NCBI GenBank assembly: GCA_964417935.1
Contig: CAYQKF010000009.1
Span: 1 to 64,000 of the forward strand
DNA: 64,000 nucleotides
Direction of reading: 5' to 3'
From: NIOZ-UU13 sp964417935
GTDB lineage: Bacteria; Planctomycetota; Phycisphaerae; Sedimentisphaerales; Anaerobacaceae
Within the stretch, counting starts at the first letter, position 1. Each line of letters begins with the position of its first letter. A program made the position numbers and the translations under genes. Under the pieces are notes generated by a model. It was not told where the DNA came from. It was given only the letters and a program-made list of their open reading frames with translations, and did no database searches. Positions 8,591-17,016 of the stretch are shown here, piece after piece.

Positions 8591-10144
8591 TTACAACTTC
8601 AAGGGGGGTATTTTGACCTTGAGATGATTCTGCAATTTGTTTCTTAAATCTTTTGCTACTTTCGGAAATTTTTTAATAACATTCCTGGTCTGGTCAGGGT
8701 CGGTTCTTAAGTTATAAAGGCAGGGCCCCTTGCCGAGGCTTTTACCTGTAACGTTCTGGAAATAGTGCCAATCCAGATTGTGAATCGCCCCAAATCTGTT
8801 AAAGACCGTGTAAACATTATCGTGGAGTGAGGGAGCCTGCCCTGCTACCAGCTTCCACATATTCCGCCCGTCCATATTCTTATAATCATCAATTCCAAGC
8901 AGTGCAAGAAACGTGGGCATAAAATCGACAGCACCGACAATTTCGTCAACTCGCTTCGCGGCAAATCTCTTATCGGGATGTTTTATAATTAACGGAATAC
9001 GAGTAACGCAGGCATTAAGAAGAGCGGGGGTTTTCTGTACACAACCTTCCTCGCCGAGATGAGTACCGTGGTCGGTCGAAAACACGATGATTGTATCGTC
9101 CATCAAGACCAGTTCTTCGACCCGTTTCAAAAGTCGGCCGATACAATAATCACTGAACGTAACTTCTGCTGCATAAAGGTCTCTGATAACAGGTAAATCA
9201 TCCGGTCGAATATCAGCGTTCCTGACCCCATATCCGAATAAATATCTTTCATAGGGATATTCATCACGATACATTTTCTGGAATCGCTCAGGTGCATCCC
9301 ACGGCTCATGAGGGTCAAACATATCTATCCAGAGCATAAAGGGATTACCTTTGGCATTTTGTTCGAGCCAATCCATAGCCGAACTGCAGGACTGGGCACA
9401 GAAGTAATCTTCCTGGCTTTTTCTGTCCTGTGTATTCATCAGGTACTGACGCATATTTGCATCATAGCGCTGGTTCCACAAATGAGCTGGCATATGCTTT
9501 TTTGGGTCAAACTTTTCTTTCGGGCCGCTTTTCCATCTGTCAGTCTCCTGTCCGCGGACCCAGTGCCAGGAATCAAAACCGCGATGAAAATTATAATTGG
9601 GCTTGAAATGATGATAGGTATCAACAATAAAACCAGTTGTTACACCGTGCTTTTGCAGAACTTCGGCAAAAGTAATATCACTATCGGCGAGGGGCTGCCA
9701 TTTCGCCTCTGGAAGGACACTCTTGCCTGTGTGATAGACCCTTCGGCAGGGAATGGTGGGCAGTCCTTCGGCAGTGGCGTCTGCGAATAACACACCTTCT
9801 TTTGCCAGCTTGTCAAGATAAGGCGTTTTTATGCGGGTACTGCCATAACAGCCGAGATGGTCCGCACGGAACGTATCTGCAATGATTACAATCATATTAA
9901 GGCCGTTAGGTTTTGATGTCGTGGGAATCCGGGGAGTCGGCTTTGTGGAGCTTTTTAAGTCTCCCGTCCATACGGGCATCTTTGATGCATCCTCTTTTGT
10001 CTTCTTTGCGCCCTTTGCAGCAACGCCCATCGCGCCGATTCCGGCTGCGGCTGCGAGGAAATTTCTTCGAGTTAATAAGTTTTTGTTCTTCTTTGGTGTG
10101 CGGAAAGATTTTTCTCTTTCTGAACTTTGTTTTTTGTTTGCCAT
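8591..10144 (-). CDS. Tat-exported sulfatase-family hydrolase with Thr at the FGly position
   Basis: A 517-residue alkaline-phosphatase-superfamily hydrolase. A twin-arginine signal (L-T-R-R-N-F-L-A-A-A-A) lies near residue 27, so export is expected. Metal-site motifs are A-D-T-F-R-A-D-H-L-G-C-Y-G and F-S-T-D-H-G-T-H-L-G. The sulfatase signature should read C/S-x-P-x-R with T-G six residues after the Arg. Here it reads T-I-P-C-R-R-V-Y-H-T-G, so the residue normally converted to formylglycine is Thr. It may use Thr directly (phosphodiesterase-like) or be inactive as a sulfatase. The ATG at 10144 is chosen because AAGGAG lies seven bases upstream. A longer reading from 10246 runs through an inverted-repeat element. 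Confidence 0.85.
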   Translation of the reverse strand: MANKKQSSEREKSFRTPKKNKNLLTRRNFLAAAAGIGAMGVAAKGAKKTKEDASKMPVWTGDLKSSTKPTPRIPTTSKPNGLNMIVIIADTFRADHLGCYGSTRIKTPYLDKLAKEGVLFADATAEGLPTIPCRRVYHTGKSVLPEAKWQPLADSDITFAEVLQKHGVTTGFIVDTYHHFKPNYNFHRGFDSWHWVRGQETDRWKSGPKEKFDPKKHMPAHLWNQRYDANMRQYLMNTQDRKSQEDYFCAQSCSSAMDWLEQNAKGNPFMLWIDMFDPHEPWDAPERFQKMYRDEYPYERYLFGYGVRNADIRPDDLPVIRDLYAAEVTFSDYCIGRLLKRVEELVLMDDTIIVFSTDHGTHLGEEGCVQKTPALLNACVTRIPLIIKHPDKRFAAKRVDEIVGAVDFMPTFLALLGIDDYKNMDGRNMWKLVAGQAPSLHDNVYTVFNRFGAIHNLDWHYFQNVTGKSLGKGPCLYNLRTDPDQTRNVIKKFPKVAKDLRNKLQNHLKVKIPPLKL

Positions 10145-10180
10145 AATTGTTCTCCTTCCAGAAGCTCGTGAAAAGTCTTC

Positions 10181-10337
10181 TGCAAAATCGAGGTTAGGCA
10201 TACTTTGAAAAGAAAAATTGTCTTTTAATTTTTTCTTTTCAAACATATATTACTGTGCAGCAAGCAGCTACTTGATTATTTAAGAAAATCAAAAACCTGA
10301 TTTTCCTAAATAATATATGCCTAACCTCAATTTTGCA
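10181..10337. mobile_element. 157-bp MITE-like inverted-repeat element
   Basis: Terminal inverted repeats of 22 bp (10181-10202 and 10316-10337) match at 21 of 22 positions. Inside are a perfect 14-bp AT-rich hairpin (10204-10217 with 10230-10243) and a 17-bp imperfect hairpin (10275-10291 with 10298-10314). It encodes no protein and sits just upstream of the sulfatase start. The structure fits a miniature inverted-repeat element, though I see no clear target-site duplication. Confidence 0.5.
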
Positions 10338-10413
10338 TAACGCTAAAGCCAATAAATATTGAAGTCCATTTGAGGACCAAAATTGTGAAGATATTTTACA
10401 ACCAAAGCTGCGA

Positions 10414-10456
10414 CACCTGCTTTCGCAGGTGTAAACTTGTCCCCGCGGAAGCGGGG
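10414..10456 (-). repeat. Dual-hairpin 3'-end element (copy 1)
   Basis: Read on the minus strand: CCCCGC-loop-GCGGGG, then ACAAGTTTA, then CACCTGC-loop-GCAGGTG. It begins two bases after the accA stop codon. A second copy in the same orientation relative to its upstream gene lies at 62740-62783. It has no T-tract, so it may be a 3'-end stabiliser or a mobile REP-like unit, not a standard terminator. Confidence 0.6.
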
Positions 10457-10457
10457 A

Positions 10458-11564
10458 TCAGACCTTGGCGGTGACTCGTTTTCGTTTGGTCCGGATGGCT
10501 TCCAGTGCTTCCTTCACTCTTTCTTTGCCTGCCAGCGTTTTGCGGCGCAACTTCTCTGCGGGACTGACGCCTATCGAGCGCAATTTTTTGTACCTGTTGT
10601 CAAGTAGATTATCAAGCTTTGTGCGTTTGAGGTCCCGCAGTGTTTTTACAATATATTTCTCAACATTATAAACGGTATCGTGAAGATTACGATGTGCGCC
10701 GCCGAGCGGTTCAGAAATCACTGCGTCAACCAGTCCGAGCTTATACAAATCCTTACTCGTTAGTTTAAGTGCCTCGGCAGCTTTTGGTGCCTGTGAGCCG
10801 TCGCGCCACAGGATTGCGGCACAACCCTCAGGTGATATAACCGAATAATATGCGAATTCAAGTATTGCCAGTCTGTCCCCCACGCCTATCCCAAGAGCAC
10901 CGCCGGAACCACCTTCTCCAATGACAATACAAATTATCGGCACCCTTAAGCGCGGCATTTGAATAAGATTGACCGCTATTGCCTGGGCCTGGCCCCTCTC
11001 TTCAGCGCCAATGCCCGGATAGGCACCAGGGGTGTCAATTAGTGTAACGATAGGAATACCAAACTTTTCAGCAAATTTCATCTTGGTCAGGGCCTTGCGA
11101 TATCCCTCAGGATTCGGACATCCGAAATTACAGGCAATTTTTTGTTTTGTGGTTTTGCCTTTATTTTGGCCGACAATCAATACCCTTTCCCTTCCGATGT
11201 GGCCAAGGCCCGTTACGATTGCGCGGTCGTCGCCGAAGCATCTGTCGCCGTGCAATTCGCGAAAATCCTTTACCATCAGGTTAAGATAGTCAGAAAGAAG
11301 AGGCCTGTTCGGATGACGTGCAACCTGAACGGTTTGCCAGGCGGTCAGATTCGAATAGATTCGCTTCAGTTCGGTAACCTGCTGCTGCTGGAGCCGACGA
11401 ACCTCGGCAGAATAGTCAATGCCTTTGATAGAACTGAGCTTGCGCAACTCATTCATCTGGCTATCAATGTCAGCTACCTTCTCCTCAAATTCGAGATGGC
11501 CGCCGTTGCTGAGATTATTGTTATTATTCGGCATTTTAGCTATTGTGGTATCCCGCTCTGCCAT
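10458..11564 (-). CDS. accA: Acetyl-CoA carboxylase carboxyltransferase subunit alpha
   Basis: A 368-residue carboxyltransferase alpha subunit, which with AccD transfers the carboxyl group from biotin to acetyl-CoA to start fatty-acid synthesis. The N-terminus is a coiled segment (E-F-E-E-K-V-A-D-I-D). The crotonase-like core has G-A-Y-P-G-I-G-A-E-E-R-G-Q and G-E-G-G-S-G-G-A-L-G-I-G, followed by Y-S-V-I-S-P-E-G-C-A. It is slightly longer than the E. coli protein (319). The first ATG (11564) is used; a TTG at 11609 and an ATG at 11534 are alternatives, and none has a strong ribosome-binding site. No accD is in the window. The dual-hairpin element follows its stop. Confidence 0.92.
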   Translation of the reverse strand: MAERDTTIAKMPNNNNNLSNGGHLEFEEKVADIDSQMNELRKLSSIKGIDYSAEVRRLQQQQVTELKRIYSNLTAWQTVQVARHPNRPLLSDYLNLMVKDFRELHGDRCFGDDRAIVTGLGHIGRERVLIVGQNKGKTTKQKIACNFGCPNPEGYRKALTKMKFAEKFGIPIVTLIDTPGAYPGIGAEERGQAQAIAVNLIQMPRLRVPIICIVIGEGGSGGALGIGVGDRLAILEFAYYSVISPEGCAAILWRDGSQAPKAAEALKLTSKDLYKLGLVDAVISEPLGGAHRNLHDTVYNVEKYIVKTLRDLKRTKLDNLLDNRYKKLRSIGVSPAEKLRRKTLAGKERVKEALEAIRTKRKRVTAKV

Positions 11565-11667
11565 AAGCACACAACGAGAATGTTCACAAAAAAAACTGCC
11601 CACAAACAACGAGCGTTCCTTTAAACTAGGATTTTAGCATTTTAATATCATAAATCAAAGAAAAAAA

Positions 11668-11696
11668 TTGACATTTGAGGGGCTTTACAGTACTTT
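11668..11696 (+). promoter_or_regulatory. Candidate promoter for tyrA-purSL-purQ
   Basis: TTGACA (11668-11673), a 17-bp spacer and a weak -10 TACTTT (11691-11696), in the divergent accA/tyrA gap. It overlaps the longest possible tyrA reading frame, which argues for the later tyrA start. Confidence 0.35.
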
Positions 11697-11740
11697 TTAG
11701 CAGAACACGTTCTGAGACATATTTTCATAAGGTCTTGGTT

Positions 11741-12616
11741 ATGAAAGACTTAAGACAAACAACTGTTATAGGATTAGGCCTTTTAGGCGGTTCGATTTCA
11801 TTAGCGGTTTTACGCTCTTTTACCCGAGTAAAAGTGATATGTTACACACATCGGCCTTCCACTCGCACTAAAGCCAGAGGGCTGGCAGTGGCAACAGAAA
11901 TCGTCGATTGTCTAAAGTCGAGTGTATCCGGCGCAGACCTTGTCATTTTAGCTACGCCCATAGTTACATTTGAGAAAATATTCAGCGAAATTGCCGATGC
12001 ACTGCCGAACGGCTGTATTGTTACCGATGTTGGTTCGACAAAGGTTCTGCCCCATCGTTGGGCAGCTAAGAAGCTGCCGAAGAGTGTCCACTACGTCGGT
12101 TCACATCCAATTGCCGGCTCGGAACAAAGGGGTGTCGAATTTGCCAGAGATGACTTGTTCGACGGGGCAATGTGCATTTTGACAACGACAAAAAAGACCA
12201 ATCGGCCTGCGGTGCAAACCCTGAAAAATTTCTGGTCGAAACTCGGTTGCTTTGTGAAGTCAATGACGCCGGCAGAGCATGATAGAATCTTTGCAAACGT
12301 AAGCCATCTGCCGCATATAACGGCAGCAGCGTTAATAAATGCCAATAATAACGAGGAGTTGAAATTTGCCGGCAAAGGATTTATGGATACATCGAGAATA
12401 GCATCGGGACCGGCTAACATCTGGGCGGATGTACTGCTGACAAACTCAACCAACATCACCAAAGGCATCGATAAGCTCATCGCTGAATTAGGGAAGTTGA
12501 AAAAAGCTGTCAAAAACGAAAATAAAAGAGAAATCGAAAAACTCCTCAAAAAAGCAAAAACAAAACGGGCGACAATGATAAAATACAAAATTAAAAAGAA
12601 GGAAATAATATCGTGA
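11741..12616 (+). CDS. tyrA: Prephenate/arogenate dehydrogenase
   Basis: A 291-residue TyrA-family enzyme that oxidatively decarboxylates prephenate or arogenate in tyrosine synthesis. It opens with the NAD(P)-binding motif I-G-L-G-L-L-G-G-S. D-V-G-S-T-K, G-S-H-P-I-A-G-S-E and H-D-R-I-F-A-N-V-S-H-L-P-H follow, the last containing the substrate-site histidines. There is no ACT or chorismate-mutase domain. The C-terminus is lysine-rich. Start 11741 is preferred over an upstream TTG at 11675 because that TTG falls within the candidate promoter; AAGG lies about nine bases before the ATG. The stop overlaps the GTG start of purSL (GTGA), so the two genes are coupled. Confidence 0.88.
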   Translation: MKDLRQTTVIGLGLLGGSISLAVLRSFTRVKVICYTHRPSTRTKARGLAVATEIVDCLKSSVSGADLVILATPIVTFEKIFSEIADALPNGCIVTDVGSTKVLPHRWAAKKLPKSVHYVGSHPIAGSEQRGVEFARDDLFDGAMCILTTTKKTNRPAVQTLKNFWSKLGCFVKSMTPAEHDRIFANVSHLPHITAAALINANNNEELKFAGKGFMDTSRIASGPANIWADVLLTNSTNITKGIDKLIAELGKLKKAVKNENKREIEKLLKKAKTKRATMIKYKIKKKEIIS

Positions 12617-15495
12617 GGCAATGGCGTTTCGAGGTTTTTAATCGGTCGGACTTTTCCGACGTGCACGGAAAGAGCGTGCTGGAAGACATTAAAGAGCTGG
12701 GCATCAGTTCGGTTCAGGCGGTCCAGTCGGCGAAAGTCTTTCTTATAGAGGCGGATATCGATAAGAATTTTGCCGAGCGTGTTGCACAAGAGCTTCTGGC
12801 CGACCCTGTCTGTGAAGAGTACTATATAGGCAGAAGCAGTGCCCCGGCGGGCCTTGCAAAGGCAACATTAATCGAAGTGCATCTTAAAAGCGGCGTTACC
12901 GACCCTGTAGCTGAGTCTGTAATGGCAGCGGTTGCCGATATGGGCTTTAAAGCCGACAATGTTCGAACCGCCCGAAAATACGTTCTATTGGGCGAGATTA
13001 CGCAAAGCCAGACAGATACAATCGCCAAGAAAATCTTATCAAACGATTGTATTGAAGATTGTGTTATAGGCAATGAAGCAGAACCACCAAGCCCACATCT
13101 CAAACCATACGAATTGCAGATAGTACACTGGCCCATACGCGAGCTTGACGACGATGAGCTGACAGCTCTGAGCAAAGAAAAAGACCTGTTTTTAAATCTG
13201 GTCGAGATGCAGACGATTCAGAAATACTTTCAAGAACTCGGCAGAGAACCCACCGACGTTGAACTTGAAGCAATTGCACAAACCTGGAGCGAACATTGCG
13301 TGCACAAAACTCTCAAAAGCTCGATCGATATGTCAATCGACGGTAAGCAGGTGCATTTTGACAACCTGCTAAAAGATACCGTTTTCAAAGCTACCAAACA
13401 GCTTGACAAGGACTGGTGCATATCGGTTTTTGTCGATAACGCAGGGGTGGTGGAATTCGACGCTGATTCCGCCGTTTGTTTCAAAGTCGAAACGCATAAT
13501 CATCCCTCGGCACTTGACCCTTACGGCGGGTCAGCTACGGGCATCGGCGGTGTAATTCGCGACCCAATGGCGACCGGCATGGGCGCAAGACCCATCGCCA
13601 ATACAGATATATTTTGCTTTGGTGAACCGGACAAAAAACTCGAAGATATTCCGAAAGGAGTTCTACATCCGAGAAGGATTATGAAAGGCGTTGTGGCAGG
13701 TGTTCGCGACTACGGCAACAGAATGGGAATACCAACGGTCAACGGAGCAATTTACTTCGACGACAGATACTTGGCTAATCCGTTGGTTTATTGCGGCAAT
13801 ATCGGCTTGATAGACAAAGGCAAATGCTTCGATAATCCGCAATCAGGAAATCTGGTTGTGGTGGTCGGCGGCAGAACGGGCCGGGACGGAATACACGGAG
13901 CAACTTTTTCGAGCGGCGAAATGACCCACGAGCACGAGACTATTTTTTCCCACGCCGTACAAATCGGCAACCCAATAACAGAAAAGAAAACGTTAGACGT
14001 ACTGCTTGAAGGCAACAAAGCCGGTTTATACGAGGCAATCGCTGACTGTGGGGCCGGCGGACTAAGCGGTGCTGTGGGCGAAATGGGCAAAGAGCTCGGT
14101 GTAGAAGTTAATCTGGAAAAAGTCCCATTAAAATATGCCGGTCTCACCTGCCCGGAAATCTGGATTAGTGAAGCACAGGAGAGAATGGTCCTGGCCGTTA
14201 AGCAGGAAAATTTAGAAGCGATAACGAAAATCTTCGACGATGAAAACGTCGAGTCAACAGTAGTAGGCAAATTCACCGACGATAAAAAGTTAATCTTAAG
14301 ATACAACGGACAAAAAGTAGCCGAGCTGGATATGGAGTTCCTGCACGACGGCGTCCCTAAGTATTCGCGCAAAGCGGTGTGGAAAGGTCATCAGCTCACC
14401 GAGCCGAGCATACCTGAAAAAGATAACTACAACGATGAGCTTTTGCAAATCCTTTCATCTTACAATGTCGCCAGCAAGGAATGGGTAATCCGTCAATACG
14501 ACCATGAGGTTCAGGGCGGCTCGGTCGTCAAACCGCTGACGGGCGTAAATAATGATGGGCCCAATGATGCAGCGGTGATACAGCCAAAGTTTAATTCGGA
14601 CAAAGGCCTTGCCATTAGCTGCGGGATGAATCCGCTTTACGGTGACATCGACCCGTACTGGATGGCGCTGGCGGGAATCGATGAGGCAATCAGGAACCTG
14701 ATATGTGTAGGCGGTCGGGTTGACAGGATTGCGCTGCTGGATAATTTCTGCTGGGGTAACTGCACGAAGCCGGAAACGTTAGGCCCATTAGTACGGGCGG
14801 CACAGGCCTGCTACGACGGTGCAATGGCGTTCGAGGCACCATTTATCTCCGGCAAGGATTCCTTGAATAATGAATTTGCGTGCGAAGATGGGACACATAT
14901 ATCTATCCCATCGACACTTTTGATAAGTGCAATAGCAATAGTCGATGACATTAATAAGTGCGTTACTATGGACGCTAAGAAGGCCTCTAATCTGCTTTTT
15001 ATTGTCGGTGAAACGAAAAATGAATTAGGCGGCTCGCACTATTACAAGATTAACGGCCACATTGGGGCTAACGTTCCAAAGTTGAACCTCAAAACAGCCC
15101 CTAATATTGCCAAAAAGATTTCTGCTGCAATAGCTCAAGGCCTTGTAGTCAGTTGCCATGATTGCTCCGAAGGTGGTTTGGCTGTGACACTTGCAGAGAT
15201 GGCCTTTGCCGGCGGACTCGGGATAGAAGCAGACCTGCGGGGTCTGCCGAAAAATAAAAACTGCTCGCGTGTGGATATGCAACTGTTTAGTGAGTCGAAC
15301 TGCCGTTATATTGTGGAAGTTGAGCCAGAAAAATACGATGCCTTTGCAAAGCTGATGCTAAATTTACCGTTTGGCCAGATTGGAAAGGTAACAGAAGAAA
15401 AAACACTTATGATAAAAGCAGAAGACGGCAAAGCGGTTATCGAATCGGATATAAATTCATTAAAACAAGCTTGGCAAAAACCGTTTGATTGGTAG
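12613..15495 (+). CDS. purL: PurS-PurS-PurL fusion, FGAM synthase
   Basis: A 960-residue phosphoribosylformylglycinamidine synthase synthetase subunit (purine synthesis, FGAR to FGAM). Two PurS-like modules come first (about 1-75 and 80-155, each ending in an acidic I-G motif: E-Y-Y-I-G and D-C-V-I-G). The FGAR-AT linker and PurL core follow: Q-T-W-S-E-H-C-V-H-K, V-E-T-H-N-H-P-S-A, G-G-A-T-like S-A-T-G-I-G-G, and V-N-N-D-G-P-N-D-A-A. The glutaminase subunit PurQ is encoded separately, seven bases downstream. Tandem PurS fusion explains why no free purS is present. The GTG start overlaps the tyrA stop. Confidence 0.92.
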   Translation: MRQWRFEVFNRSDFSDVHGKSVLEDIKELGISSVQAVQSAKVFLIEADIDKNFAERVAQELLADPVCEEYYIGRSSAPAGLAKATLIEVHLKSGVTDPVAESVMAAVADMGFKADNVRTARKYVLLGEITQSQTDTIAKKILSNDCIEDCVIGNEAEPPSPHLKPYELQIVHWPIRELDDDELTALSKEKDLFLNLVEMQTIQKYFQELGREPTDVELEAIAQTWSEHCVHKTLKSSIDMSIDGKQVHFDNLLKDTVFKATKQLDKDWCISVFVDNAGVVEFDADSAVCFKVETHNHPSALDPYGGSATGIGGVIRDPMATGMGARPIANTDIFCFGEPDKKLEDIPKGVLHPRRIMKGVVAGVRDYGNRMGIPTVNGAIYFDDRYLANPLVYCGNIGLIDKGKCFDNPQSGNLVVVVGGRTGRDGIHGATFSSGEMTHEHETIFSHAVQIGNPITEKKTLDVLLEGNKAGLYEAIADCGAGGLSGAVGEMGKELGVEVNLEKVPLKYAGLTCPEIWISEAQERMVLAVKQENLEAITKIFDDENVESTVVGKFTDDKKLILRYNGQKVAELDMEFLHDGVPKYSRKAVWKGHQLTEPSIPEKDNYNDELLQILSSYNVASKEWVIRQYDHEVQGGSVVKPLTGVNNDGPNDAAVIQPKFNSDKGLAISCGMNPLYGDIDPYWMALAGIDEAIRNLICVGGRVDRIALLDNFCWGNCTKPETLGPLVRAAQACYDGAMAFEAPFISGKDSLNNEFACEDGTHISIPSTLLISAIAIVDDINKCVTMDAKKASNLLFIVGETKNELGGSHYYKINGHIGANVPKLNLKTAPNIAKKISAAIAQGLVVSCHDCSEGGLAVTLAEMAFAGGLGIEADLRGLPKNKNCSRVDMQLFSESNCRYIVEVEPEKYDAFAKLMLNLPFGQIGKVTEEKTLMIKAEDGKAVIESDINSLKQAWQKPFDW

Positions 15496-15502
15496 GTAAG
15501 AA

Positions 15503-16288
15503 ATGGTAGAAGTTAAGGCAATAGTTCTGCGGGCGGCGGGGATAAATTGCGATATGGAAACCGAGCATGCGCTCGAATTGGCGGGTGCAAAGGCACAGCG
15601 TATGCACATTAACAGGATAATCGAGGATAAAACTCTGCTGGACGAATTCCAGATAATTGTTTTTCCCGGTGGCTTTAGCTACGGTGATGATGTAGCTGCG
15701 GGTAAAATCTTGGCAAACCAAATCATACACCATCTTTCCGAGCCGATACAGAAATTCATTGATGACGGCAAATTAGTGCTGGGAATCTGCAACGGCTTCC
15801 AGGTACTCGTCAAGACGGGCATTCTGCCGGGCGATAACTCAACCAAACATCAGGAAGAAACTACCATAACCTACAACGACAGCGGCAAATTCGAGGACAG
15901 ATGGGTGTACTTAGCTCCCCAAACGGATAAGTGCATTTTCATCGAGCCGGGCAGACAAATCTATCTGCCGGTTGCACATGCCGAGGGCAAAGTTGTGACT
16001 AAAGATGATGCCACATTGGAGAAATTAAAATCCGAGGGACACGTTGCGTTTAAGTACGTTGACAAGAACGGTAAGGAAAGCGATTACCCGGTCAATCCTA
16101 ACGGCTCGATGGACTCGATAGCCGGCCTGACGGATAACACCGGCAGGATATTAGGACTTATGCCACATCCGGAAAGGTTCGTAAGGCCGACTCAGCATCC
16201 GCACTGGTCCCGCCTAAAAGAAAAGCCAGCCAGCGACGGAATGACAATCTTCAACAACGCCGTCAAATACATACAGGAAAATATTTGA
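15503..16288 (+). CDS. purQ: FGAM synthase glutaminase subunit PurQ
   Basis: A 261-residue class I glutamine amidotransferase that supplies ammonia to the PurSL subunit. Visible motifs are F-P-G-G-F-S-Y-G-D-D, the nucleophile elbow G-I-C-N-G-F-Q, and the catalytic H/E in P-H-P-E-R-F-V-R. Its size is typical of stand-alone PurQ. It starts seven bases after purSL, with GGTAAG before the ATG, so it is almost certainly cotranscribed. Confidence 0.93.
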   Translation: MVEVKAIVLRAAGINCDMETEHALELAGAKAQRMHINRIIEDKTLLDEFQIIVFPGGFSYGDDVAAGKILANQIIHHLSEPIQKFIDDGKLVLGICNGFQVLVKTGILPGDNSTKHQEETTITYNDSGKFEDRWVYLAPQTDKCIFIEPGRQIYLPVAHAEGKVVTKDDATLEKLKSEGHVAFKYVDKNGKESDYPVNPNGSMDSIAGLTDNTGRILGLMPHPERFVRPTQHPHWSRLKEKPASDGMTIFNNAVKYIQENI

Positions 16289-16405
16289 ACCCACACCGGC
16301 TAAACACAAGTCTTCAACCTCTGTAACTTTTTTTAATTGGAGAATATCGGGAAAAACGCTTCGGTAAGCAACCAACAGCAGGAGAAATGAAGAGTGGTTT
16401 GTCAG

Positions 16406-16747
16406 CTAATCGGTGTGCTGAACAGTCGCCAAGGCCTTAGGTTTGTCATCAGCAAATTCGAAAATTTCATTAAGGCCGGCCACTACAAAAATGCATTTAG
16501 TCACGGTGGCAACATTGCAGAGAATAAGCCGATGTCCAGAGTTCTGCAACAAATTGTGCAATATTAACAGATTACTGATGTTCGCAGAATTTATTATCTC
16601 GACCCTGGAAAAGTCGATTATGACGTCGCGATCACCTTTATTCCTGCTGACAGTTTCGTTGACAGCTTTAAGCTCGTGAGTTATTTTGGGACTCTTAGAA
16701 GGCAGTACAACGAGAAGAACATCTTTTGATAGATTTTTAATTCCCAT
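16406..16747 (-). CDS. STAS-domain anti-sigma-factor-antagonist-like protein
   Basis: A 113-residue single STAS domain, similar in length to SpoIIAA/RsbV proteins that bind anti-sigma kinases when unphosphorylated. The phospho-site loop reads I-I-N-S-A-N-I-S-N-L-L, keeping a Ser where the classical D-S-S-G has its phosphoserine but replacing the following S-G with A-N. No kinase or phosphatase partner is adjacent. It is transcribed toward purQ. An unusual tandem repeat lies upstream (16855-16975). Confidence 0.7.
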   Translation of the reverse strand: MGIKNLSKDVLLVVLPSKSPKITHELKAVNETVSRNKGDRDVIIDFSRVEIINSANISNLLILHNLLQNSGHRLILCNVATVTKCIFVVAGLNEIFEFADDKPKALATVQHTD

Positions 16748-16854
16748 TTCTTACTCTTTGCTTCTGACCTAATACATTTTCCTGTATATCTGGAGAGTGT
16801 ATCGGAATAAATTTTGGCCAAGTTAAGCAAAAAATTAAAGATTGAGCATCTCTG

Positions 16855-16975
16855 AGTGAACTAAAGTTTGAAATGCCTAAAGTTATTTGTTTTTCTAACT
16901 TTAGTTCACTTTAGGCACTTTAGTTCACTTTAGGCACTTTAGTTCACTTTAGGCACTTTAGTTCACTTTAGGCAC
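16855..16975. repeat. Four 19-bp tandem repeats with inverted copies
   Basis: TTTAGTTCACTTTAGGCAC is repeated exactly four times (16900-16975). Each unit is itself two half-units, ACTTTAGTTC and ACTTTAGGC. Upstream, AGTGAACTAAAG (16855-16866) and TGCCTAAAGT (about 16874-16883) are the same half-units in inverted orientation, so a large hairpin can form. It lies between the divergent... STAS gene start side and the 3' end of the esterase gene. It is not CRISPR, because there are no spacers. Confidence 0.7.
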
Positions 16976-17016
16976 TTTCCTGGTTCCGATAAATCTCGCG
17001 GGAACAACAGAAAAAT

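Noticed and set aside
10145..10246. Longer sulfatase start adding 34 residues
   Set aside because: The extension is read through a hairpin-rich inverted-repeat element, while ATG 10144 has a perfect AAGGAG seven bases upstream and puts the Tat motif near the N-terminus.
16900..16975. CRISPR array
   Set aside because: The units are contiguous 19-bp repeats with no spacers and no cas genes nearby.
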